From contig CAKZQX010000983.1 of assembly GCA_937141995.1 (NCBI GenBank), positions 1 to 7,795 of the forward strand: a DNA stretch of 7,795 nt. Direction: 5' to 3'. The position numbers were made by a program, and so were the translations under genes. The notes beneath the pieces were generated by a model that was given only the letters and a program-made list of their open reading frames with translations, did not search any database and was not told the origin of the DNA. Positions 1-4,986 of this stretch are shown one piece after another. Each line of letters begins with the position of its first letter. The first letter of the stretch is position 1. This DNA is from an uncultured Chloroflexaceae bacterium (GTDB lineage Bacteria; Chloroflexota; Chloroflexia; Chloroflexales; Chloroflexaceae).

Positions 1-116
1 GGTTCTGCTATTTGAAAAGTATTGCCCCATGACCAACCCGTTTCAGACAGTCTCTCACAGTTGATATGCAAACCGGACGTTTCACCAGATGGAAGCCCGC
101 TTCGCCTGCGGCAGCA

Positions 117-147
117 TCGCGGCGTTCGTTCATGTCGCGGCGTTCGT
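117..147. repeat. 13-bp tandem direct repeat
   Basis: TCGCGGCGTTCGT occurs at 117-129 and again, identically, at 135-147, separated by TCATG. It lies in DNA with no supported gene. It could be part of a dispersed repeat family or a short duplication; no function is evident. Confidence 0.6.
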
Positions 148-222
148 GGTTCAAACGCCCACCACGTAACTCCTGTAATCTGAAAGATCACCACTCACCA
201 ATCCCCATTTCCCGAACCCAGT

Positions 223-249
223 TGTGACAGTAGCTGTCACACATATGTG
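223..249. promoter_or_regulatory. Palindromic putative operator upstream of the 128-residue gene
   Basis: TGTGACAG (223-230) and CTGTCACA (234-241) form a perfect 8-bp inverted repeat around TAG. A second, fully palindromic 10-mer, CACATATGTG (240-249), overlaps its right end. The centre of the large palindrome lies about 80 bases before the ATG at 313. It falls where the -35 element of the extended -10 sequence at 248-256 would be expected. That arrangement suits a dimeric repressor or activator site. The half-sites start like CRP sites (TGTGA/TCACA), but the spacing is 9 instead of 6, so I do not assign it to CRP. Which regulator binds is unknown. Confidence 0.45.
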
Positions 250-256
250 CTAAACT
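248..256 (+). promoter_or_regulatory. Possible extended -10 promoter element
   Basis: TG-C-TAAACT resembles an extended -10 (TGn followed by a TATAAT-like hexamer, TAAACT at 251-256). No good -35 is present at 16-18 bases upstream; that position is occupied by the palindrome at 223-241. This would suit an activator-dependent or extended -10 promoter. Transcription would begin near 263, giving a leader of about 50 bases before the ATG at 313. It is a weak match and prediction only. Confidence 0.25.
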
Positions 257-312
257 CATACCATCGTGAATGCGATTGCAGCAGCAGGAAGCATACCAGA
301 GCGAGGTGAAGT

Positions 313-699
313 ATGGCACAGCGAGTGAAAGAACGCGCAACTGCGCAAAATCTCCAGGCGGCATGGGAGCAGCGGGTGCGCACCGGGAACTTCAGCACAG
401 CGATTACCGGCACACGCGAGGTACGCGTGTTTGGCAAGGCGGGTGATGCGCCGGTAACATTTCCTCAACTCCGCGCACCGGCCCCCGGCGAGACACTTGA
501 CGACCTGCTTGAAGGGCTGGCTCCCGATGAGCGCTGGGCGCTGACCCATGTTCAGCGCGTCGTTGACGTGCATCGCGCCGGCGGCCGGCAGACATTCGCA
601 GTTCCGCGCGGTCAGGGCGGCATGGGAACGACAATGCCGCAGTTCGATCCCTGCGCAAATAGCGATATCCTGATTGTCTCGCAGATCACAGGCGGGTAA
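313..699 (+). CDS. Uncharacterised 128-residue protein ending in Gly-Gly, possibly beta-grasp fold
   Basis: I do not recognise this protein. The start is ATG with a GAGGTGA Shine-Dalgarno (303-309) three bases before it, and the stop is TAA. Residues 1-25 are charged and probably helical. Residues 35-128 have the pattern of a small beta-grasp (MoaD/ThiS/ubiquitin-like) domain: a beta strand REVRVFG (35-41), then GETLDDLLEGL (59-69). The latter resembles the 'x-G-x-T-hx-x-LL-x-x-L' segment of MoaD and ThiS. The C-terminus is SDILIVSQITGG (117-128), resembling the acidic-hydrophobic run that precedes the terminal Gly-Gly of those carriers. Against this, the Gly-rich stretch 99-106 is unusual and overall similarity is faint. 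There is one cysteine (C114), no signal peptide and no membrane segment. A SWIM zinc-finger gene follows in the same orientation, about 105 bases downstream, and a palindrome overlaps the expected promoter. That the frame is a real gene is fairly sure; its function is not. Confidence 0.7.
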   Translation: MAQRVKERATAQNLQAAWEQRVRTGNFSTAITGTREVRVFGKAGDAPVTFPQLRAPAPGETLDDLLEGLAPDERWALTHVQRVVDVHRAGGRQTFAVPRGQGGMGTTMPQFDPCANSDILIVSQITGG

Positions 700-715
700 C
701 ACCCGGTCAGTCGCA

Positions 716-757
716 GAACCACCGATGCACACTGGTCATTTCCAACATCGGTGGTTC
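716..757 (+). promoter_or_regulatory. Perfect 12-bp inverted repeat (stem-loop) between the two genes
   Basis: GAACCACCGATG (716-727) and CATCGGTGGTTC (746-757) are exact reverse complements around an 18-base loop. The element starts 17 bases after the TAA of the upstream gene. No T-run follows, so it is not a standard intrinsic terminator. It could be a factor-dependent terminator, an attenuator, an RNA-stability element or a protein-binding palindrome. The GTG at 751, which would give the longest reading frame of the next gene, lies inside the right arm. This makes that codon an unlikely start. Confidence 0.7.
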
Positions 758-787
758 ACAACTATTCGCCAGGTTATTTTGAAGAGT

Positions 788-794
788 GGAAGGA
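788..794 (+). promoter_or_regulatory. Ribosome binding site supporting ATG 805
   Basis: GGAAGGA lies ten bases before the ATG at 805. No Shine-Dalgarno precedes the GTG at 751, and the codons from 751 to 804 have lower third-position GC than the rest of the gene. I therefore prefer 805. The ten-base spacing is slightly long. Confidence 0.45.
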
Positions 795-804
795 TCAGCT
801 ACCC

Positions 805-1857
805 ATGCCCAGTCTGCGCGCCGGTGACTATGATCTCGTTATGGCAATCCAGTCCCCGCGCGATGCCGATCGCTGGTATCGCGTGCTCGCCGGCCGGTAC
901 ACAGCTACAACCAGCCTCTCCTGCGACTGCCCCGCCTGGATCTACAATCGCACCGGCAATCGTACCTGCAAGCATACTGCCTTTGCTGCGGAGCGATTAC
1001 AGCCGACCACCCCGACACCAACCCTGACCATCCCCCGCATGCGGCTGGATCATCCGTTCATCGGCGCAACCCGGACGCAGTGGGCGCCCCTGCGCCAGTT
1101 TGTCCCCGCTGATGGCTGGGAATTGCATGTGGCGCGGGTGCAGATTGGCTCCGATGCGTTTCGCCTGATTGAGATGCGCGCCACTGGTCCGGACGGCATG
1201 CGCGCTGCCGGCACCGTGGCCCTGGCCGAACAGCATCACCAGACAGTTGGCGCGCAGGCCACCGCCATTGCCGGGTGGTCCGGTTATGCAATCGCGGCGG
1301 CATTCTGTCGCCAGGCCGGGGTACCGCTGACGGGGGAACCACCGGCACACTACCGGCTTGATCGTACCGCATCAGACCGCCGGCAAACCGGGGCGCAACC
1401 GGCAACCGACGACACCCGTGCTATTCTACAGATCGGCAATCAACGCGACCTGGGCGATGGTCTGACCCCCACCCAGCGGGCCGAAAATACCCTGCGGCTC
1501 TTCCTGGGCGCAACCACCTACGCCCTGCTTGAACAACGACACTTTCTGGATGTTTCGAGCGGCCTGCGACCCGACCGGGTCTACCGCATACGGCGCGATC
1601 CCCAGAAGCGCTACGAGCGCCGCATCCGCGTCTTTGAGGGCGGACGATATGTCAACGACTTCTGTGTGGTGCGGGCGCAGTCGGTTCCGGAAGCCGATCA
1701 CTACCTCACGGTCTATTTTGGCCTGATTGCAAATGAGGCATGGGTCTTATCCGTGGTTGGACACGGAAATGTGTTTTCCCCCTGGAGTGATGGCGGTGAG
1801 CGCGAAACCGTTCCCGCCGTCTGGCAACCCCGCACGGCTCCCACAGTGGCTGCTTGA
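805..1857 (+). CDS. SWIM zinc-finger domain protein
   Basis: This protein of about 350 residues carries a SWIM zinc finger, defined by C-x-C-x(n)-C-x-H. Here it is C40-D-C42, twelve residues, then C55-K-H57 (counted from ATG 805). SWIM domains bind zinc and are implicated in DNA or protein contacts, in bacteria often beside SNF2-type helicases; none is present here. Residues 58-78 are a Pro/Thr linker. About 82-172 form a mixed segment, and about 222-322 a second globular region containing RIRRDPQKRYERRIRVF. I cannot assign either to a known family. The frame is also open upstream to GTG 751 (18 more residues). That codon lies in a stem and has no Shine-Dalgarno, but the extra residues cannot be excluded. 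The gene follows the 128-residue gene on the same strand and may be cotranscribed with it. The stop is TGA. No signal peptide or membrane segment is seen. SWIM assignment is confident; function is unknown. Confidence 0.85.
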   Translation: MPSLRAGDYDLVMAIQSPRDADRWYRVLAGRYTATTSLSCDCPAWIYNRTGNRTCKHTAFAAERLQPTTPTPTLTIPRMRLDHPFIGATRTQWAPLRQFVPADGWELHVARVQIGSDAFRLIEMRATGPDGMRAAGTVALAEQHHQTVGAQATAIAGWSGYAIAAAFCRQAGVPLTGEPPAHYRLDRTASDRRQTGAQPATDDTRAILQIGNQRDLGDGLTPTQRAENTLRLFLGATTYALLEQRHFLDVSSGLRPDRVYRIRRDPQKRYERRIRVFEGGRYVNDFCVVRAQSVPEADHYLTVYFGLIANEAWVLSVVGHGNVFSPWSDGGERETVPAVWQPRTAPTVAA

Positions 1858-1888
1858 CAGATTCGCCGAAACCCAGCATATATATAGA

Positions 1889-1978
1889 GAACAGAGAACA
1901 AAGGAACAGAGAACAGAGCGCACCTGGTGCATATTCATTGAACAACATGTTTGTTCTTTGTCCTCTGGTTGTCTGTTC
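1889..1978. repeat. Long imperfect inverted repeat with duplicated 12-mer
   Basis: The 12-mer GAACAGAGAACA occurs at 1889-1900 and, identically, at 1904-1915. The whole 27-base left arm (1889-1915) pairs with a 27-base right arm (1952-1978): 21 of 27 positions are Watson-Crick complementary and one more is a G-T wobble. The 36-base loop contains a small palindrome, GCACCTGGTGC (1920-1930). It fills the spacer between the SWIM gene stop (1857) and glgA (2049). It may terminate the upstream transcript or form a structured glgA leader. Similar purine-rich AGAACA repeats are, in my recollection, common between genes in Chloroflexia, so it may be one copy of a dispersed family. Confidence 0.6.
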
Positions 1979-1997
1979 GTTGGGTATTCATGCAGCG

Positions 1998-2003
1998 TAT
2001 ATT
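1998..2003 (+). promoter_or_regulatory. Possible -10 element of glgA
   Basis: TATATT lies 46 bases before the GTG start of glgA and is the best -10-like hexamer in the spacer. No convincing -35 sits 16-18 bases upstream; the right arm of the inverted repeat occupies that position, so the repeat could affect promoter access. Low confidence. Confidence 0.25.
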
Positions 2004-2035
2004 GCCTGTCCGTAGATCAGTGCCATTGTAGTTTT

Positions 2036-2040
2036 GGGAG
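2036..2040 (+). promoter_or_regulatory. Ribosome binding site fixing the GTG start of glgA
   Basis: GGGAG is spaced eight bases from GTG 2049. The longer frame could begin at TTG 2034, but that codon overlaps this site and has no Shine-Dalgarno of its own. GTG 2049 also places the KSGGL motif at residues 19-23, close to the usual position near residue 15-20 in bacterial GlgA. Confidence 0.65.
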
Positions 2041-2048
2041 CGTCAATA

Positions 2049-3530
2049 GTGAAGTCAAAGTTGAAGATTGCCATGATTAGCTCGGAGTGTGTTCCCTTTG
2101 CCAAAAGCGGCGGTCTGGCCGACGTGGTGGGAGCGCTACCAAAGGCATTACAGGCTCTGGGACACAAGGTTATCGTCATTCTACCGGGATATACCCACAA
2201 TGGTCATGTGAACAATTTGCGTCCATTTCTTAGCCCGATGGGCGTCTGGATGGGGGACATTGAGGAGTGGTGCGCTGTGCAGACGACGGAGCGCGACGGC
2301 GTTACCTTCTACTTTATTCAGTCGGATAAGTATTTCGACCGCTACGCGCTCTACCATGATGCCGATTTTAATGATTATCAGGACAATCCGCGGCGCTTCG
2401 GGTTCTTTACCCGCGCGGCGCTACAGCTCTGTCGGGATATCGGTTTTGCGCCTGATATTGTTCATGCCCACGACTGGCAAACCGCGCTGGCCCCGGCCTA
2501 TCTCAAAATCTGGCATTGGGATGATCCGGTCCTGAACGAGGCGGCCAGTGTCCTGACTATTCATAACATCGCCTACCAGGGCGTCTACAATGCCGCGCAC
2601 TACGGCTACCTGGGGTTGCAGTGGAGTAATTTTACCCCCGACAAATTTGAGGACCATGGTCAGGTTAACTTCCTCAAGGGAGGCATCTACTACGCAGACC
2701 TGGTCAACACCGTCAGTCCGACCTATGCGCAGGAGACGCGTACGTCGGCGTTTGCCCATGGCCTGGCTCCCTATCTGAATAAAAAAGGTGATGACTACAT
2801 CGGGATTATCAACGGGGTTGACTATGACCACTGGGATCCCTCCGTGGACAACCTCATCCCGGCGCGCTTTTCACGTCGCAGCCTGGCGGGGAAGGCGGCC
2901 TGCAAGCGCGAACTGCAGCGGCGCTTGCTGCTCGACGATGAACCGGATGTCCCGATTATTGGCATTATCAGCCGGCTGGTGCATCAGAAGGGGTTGGATC
3001 TGCTGGCCCAGGTTATCGAGCCGATTGTGCATAACATGCATGTGCAGTTTGCGATCCTGGGTTCGGGCGACAAAGGTCTGGAGTGGTATTACGGCGGGTT
3101 GCCGGCACGCTATCCCGGCGAGATTGGTAGCTTTATCGGCTACAACAACGAACTGGCCCACTGGATCGAGGCCGGGTGCGACTTCTTCCTGATGCCGTCA
3201 CTCTTCGAGCCCTGTGGCCTCAACCAGATCTACTCGTTGCGCTATGGTACGCTGCCGATTGTCCGCGCAACCGGCGGCCTGGAGGATACCGTGCAGCAGT
3301 ATGACGAGGCCACCGGTACCGGCACCGGCTTTAAGTTCTGGGAGCCGAGCGCACACGCGGTCTATCACACCGTTGGCTGGGCGGTCAGCACTTACTACGA
3401 CCGCAGGCACCACCTGAAGGAGATGGTTCGCAGCGCGATGGGGCAAAACTTCTCCTGGAAGCGGAGCGCCCAGCGCTACCTGGAAGCCTACTCCCAGGCG
3501 ACGGTGAATAAGATCTTGACGTTGGGGTAG
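2049..3530 (+). CDS. glgA: Glycogen synthase (ADP-glucose type, GT5)
   Basis: GlgA transfers glucose from ADP-glucose to the non-reducing end of an alpha-1,4-glucan in the cytoplasm; it is the chain-elongating step of glycogen synthesis. The 493-residue length fits the family (about 470-500). The N-terminal Rossmann domain (about 1-250) shows K19-S-G-G-L23, the ADP-glucose-binding KxGGL motif. It also has HAHDW at 139-143. The C-terminal Rossmann domain has ISRLVHQKG at 307-315 (R309 and K314 match the conserved Arg/Lys that contact the nucleotide phosphates). It also has FEPCGL at 386-391, with E387 as the conserved family glutamate, and TGGLEDT at 408-414. All key motifs are intact, so the enzyme should be active. 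It starts at GTG 2049 and stops at TAG. It stands alone: no glgB, glgC or glgP is in the window. It converges on the SirB1-like gene, with a hairpin six bases after its stop. Confidence 0.97.
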   Translation: MKSKLKIAMISSECVPFAKSGGLADVVGALPKALQALGHKVIVILPGYTHNGHVNNLRPFLSPMGVWMGDIEEWCAVQTTERDGVTFYFIQSDKYFDRYALYHDADFNDYQDNPRRFGFFTRAALQLCRDIGFAPDIVHAHDWQTALAPAYLKIWHWDDPVLNEAASVLTIHNIAYQGVYNAAHYGYLGLQWSNFTPDKFEDHGQVNFLKGGIYYADLVNTVSPTYAQETRTSAFAHGLAPYLNKKGDDYIGIINGVDYDHWDPSVDNLIPARFSRRSLAGKAACKRELQRRLLLDDEPDVPIIGIISRLVHQKGLDLLAQVIEPIVHNMHVQFAILGSGDKGLEWYYGGLPARYPGEIGSFIGYNNELAHWIEAGCDFFLMPSLFEPCGLNQIYSLRYGTLPIVRATGGLEDTVQQYDEATGTGTGFKFWEPSAHAVYHTVGWAVSTYYDRRHHLKEMVRSAMGQNFSWKRSAQRYLEAYSQATVNKILTLG

Positions 3531-3536
3531 CGCTCT

Positions 3537-3565
3537 GGAGTGCGGCAACCCTGCTGCCGCACTCC
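3537..3565 (+). terminator. Probable terminator hairpin of glgA
   Basis: GGAGTGCGGCA (3537-3547) pairs perfectly over 11 bp with TGCCGCACTCC (3555-3565) around a seven-base loop, beginning six bases after the glgA stop. There is no T-run directly after it. The position and stability suggest a termination or 3'-end-protecting structure, possibly acting for both converging genes. Confidence 0.65.
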
Positions 3566-3585
3566 GCTGTCACAACGTAATGCAA

Positions 3586-3610
3586 CAACTCAGCCGGAGT
3601 TGCCGGAGTT
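3586..3610. repeat. CCGGAGTT direct repeat with alternative small hairpins
   Basis: CCGGAGTT is present twice (3594-3601 and 3603-3610). CAACTC (3586-3591) can pair with GAGTTG (3597-3602), or its AACTC with the second GAGTT (3606-3610). A short T-rich stretch (3613-3616) follows. It may contribute to 3'-end formation between the convergent genes. Confidence 0.45.
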
Positions 3611-3683
3611 ACTTTTACACTATCTCTGCGTTCTCTCTGGCTCGGATAATAAATCAGTATCAGAGGGGAAGCTTTTGTGGTAG

Positions 3684-3722
3684 GGACGCGCTTCTGCGCG
3701 TCCACAGCCCATCCCGCTGTGG
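3684..3722. repeat. Two overlapping GC-rich hairpins
   Basis: GGACGCGC (3684-3691) pairs with GCGCGTCC (3696-3703) over 8 bp around TTCT. CCACAGC (3702-3708) pairs with GCTGTGG (3716-3722) around seven bases. The two stems share bases 3702-3703, so they compete at their border. They lie 31 bases beyond the stop of the minus-strand SirB1-like gene, which suits a terminator for it. The sequence GTAGGGACGCGC with its inverted partner resembles dispersed palindromes seen between genes in Chloroflexota and cyanobacteria; that family link is from memory. Confidence 0.55.
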
Positions 3723-3752
3723 GAAATGGTGAGGTACGGAGATACTATTCGC

Positions 3753-4592
3753 CTAATTCCGTGCCGCCATTCCGGCCGTCAGCACTCCGACATACTGCTG
3801 AAGTTCGGTCAGATCGGGCGCATGGGGCACCGTTTGCGTGTACTGTTCGAGATCTTCCAGACCATGCACCACCTGGCCCACCTGCACGCGCAGCAGACCC
3901 CGATCCCGCACTTCCAGAATATCGTCAGGGTCAAGCAAGAGCAGCCGTTCAACGGTTGCCAGCGCGCGGGAAAAATCTTTGCCGGTGAGGTAGGTTTGCT
4001 TGAGGTTCCGCAGCATACGCGAGAGAATGGCCCGTTTGGAGGGTGGCTCCATCACCTGCTGCATCAACGTGGGCGTCGCGCCGCCATAGGCCGTCGAGAC
4101 CTGCTGCTCGCACTCGCTCCAACTCCAGAGCCGCCCACCGTTAAACGGATCAACAAAGATCTCTTCGTTGCAAGTGCTGTAGCGCGTAATAAAATGCCCC
4201 GGCAATGCCACCCCGCTGATCGGCAGTCCCAACCGCCAGCCAACCTCCATATAAATCACCGACAGCACAATCGGCAACCCGGTGCGCGTCTCCAACACCC
4301 GGTCAAGAAAGCTGTTGGCGGGGTTATGATAATCGGCAACATTGCCCCGAAATCCCAGTTCCGTGAAGAGATATGCATTCAAGGCGGCAATCACCTCATG
4401 CGGCTGCGTTAAATCTTCAAGCCGCAACCGCACGGTGCCGGCAATCGCATCAAGCTGCTGCAGCACAGCTTCCGGTTCACCAATCCCCTGATCCTCCCAG
4501 GCAATACAGAAGGCAGCATCGGCCAGGGGCAGTTCTTCTTCCGGCAAATGGATCAGCATCCGAAAGCGCCGACGGGCAGGTGATTGCTGCAT
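3753..4592 (-). CDS. SirB1-family / transglutaminase-like protein with TPR tail
   Basis: The protein has about 279 residues. Its central block NSFLDRVLETRTGLPI and following residues, then GLPISGVALPGHF and VDPFNGG, are the signature of the SirB1 family (Transglut_core2). In the numbering from ATG the block spans about 93-155, with H133 in PGHF and D148 in VDPF as conserved positions. No cysteine sits where a transglutaminase nucleophile would be expected (the VLSVIY segment), so I infer a non-catalytic or divergent role. Residues about 185-270 are helical with the TPR-like pattern ILSRMLRNLKQTYLTGKDF and RALATVERLLLLDPDD. SirB1 proteins are widespread and poorly understood. The start is ATG at 4590-4592. 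A TTG two codons upstream (4596-4598) is better spaced from the GGAG at 4604-4607, so it is a real alternative. It lies downstream of argS on the same strand, almost 400 bases away, and converges with glgA. The stop is TAG. Confidence 0.9.
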   Translation of the reverse strand: MQQSPARRRFRMLIHLPEEELPLADAAFCIAWEDQGIGEPEAVLQQLDAIAGTVRLRLEDLTQPHEVIAALNAYLFTELGFRGNVADYHNPANSFLDRVLETRTGLPIVLSVIYMEVGWRLGLPISGVALPGHFITRYSTCNEEIFVDPFNGGRLWSWSECEQQVSTAYGGATPTLMQQVMEPPSKRAILSRMLRNLKQTYLTGKDFSRALATVERLLLLDPDDILEVRDRGLLRVQVGQVVHGLEDLEQYTQTVPHAPDLTELQQYVGVLTAGMAARN

Positions 4593-4986
4593 ACGCAATG
4601 ATTCTCCGTAGGGAAATTACACAGAGCCTGCTTCCATTCTACTACAAAGGGGACGTTCTGCGTGTAAAAAAAGTTTCACCAGGTGCGTGGCGTCAATATC
4701 GCCATAGGTGTGGCTTGCAACCGCACACATCCGGCTCAACAGTTGCCGTAGTGCTGCCTTCGGAACATTGAACATTAAATCCGGACATCGCCGGCTCGGA
4801 GTCGCGGTTTCAGCCGGACCAGGCATTCCCGGCAGGATGCCCCTGTCCCGGCAGGCATCCCACCGACTCAAGCCGGGACTCCCGGACATTCCATAGCCTG
4901 GCTATTTTCAAAATTCTGAAGGCGGCGCTACGTGAGCTACTCTTTTTCTTTGATCATCAAACATATTCACACCCTGATGGGACCGG
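4593..4986. other. Gene-poor spacer between argS and the SirB1-like gene
   Basis: No convincing gene is present. A minus-strand frame at 4617-4889 (90 codons) begins inside repeats and has no recognisable protein features. Visible structures are a CCGG-rich repeat cluster at 4781-4889, a 5-bp hairpin TGGCG/CGCCA (4688-4704), and a palindrome TTTGATCATCAAA (4949-4961). A small hairpin ATAGC/GCTAT lies at 4893-4905. On the minus strand a T7 tract (4666-4672) and a TAGAAT hexamer (4641-4636) precede the SirB1-like gene; the hexamer could be a -10 element, with no well-spaced -35. Confidence 0.5.
4827..4860. repeat. TCCCGGCAGG direct repeat with inverted repeat
   Basis: TCCCGGCAGG occurs at 4827-4836 and 4846-4855 (period 19). 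GGATGCC (4835-4841) and GGCATCC (4854-4860) form a 7-bp inverted repeat with a 12-base loop. The structure lies about 130 bases past the argS stop on the minus strand. It could act in 3'-end formation, but no T-run follows. A further word, CCGGACAT, is repeated nearby at 4781-4788 and 4882-4889. Confidence 0.5.

Larger units (their letters stand above)
1..312. other. Gene-free left flank with short repeats
   Basis: No reading frame here has a credible start, ribosome binding site and protein-like composition. Visible structure includes a 13-bp direct repeat, TCGCGGCGTTCGT, at 117-129 and 135-147 (period 18). There is also a 6-bp hairpin, CGTGGT (145-150) with ACCACG (161-166). The minus strand is open from about 194 to the left edge, but it has only GTG starts and an Arg/Cys-rich translation, so it looks like non-coding or repeat DNA. 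The last 90 bases hold the putative regulatory region of the 313-699 gene. Confidence 0.55.

Noticed and set aside
1..64. Possible C-terminal tail of a gene entering from the left (plus strand, about 20 codons to TGA)
   Set aside because: Too short to tell from chance; no recognisable motif.
223..241. CRP/FNR binding site
   Set aside because: The half-sites TGTGA and TCACA are present but separated by nine bases rather than six, so the canonical spacing is broken.
256..732. 158-codon open frame on the minus strand opposite the 128-residue gene
   Set aside because: It is antisense to a frame with a good Shine-Dalgarno, has a Cys/Arg-rich low-order translation and crosses the palindromic elements.
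1889..1915. CRISPR array
   Set aside because: Only two 12-base copies with a three-base gap; no spacers of the right size and no cas genes.
4617..4889. 90-codon minus-strand frame in the argS-SirB1 spacer
   Set aside because: Starts within repeat DNA with no good ribosome binding site, and the translation has no family features; kept only as a mention in the spacer entry.
4893..4908. Small hairpin followed by TTTT as an intrinsic terminator
   Set aside because: The T-run is on the plus strand, where no gene lies upstream, and the stem is only 5 bp.
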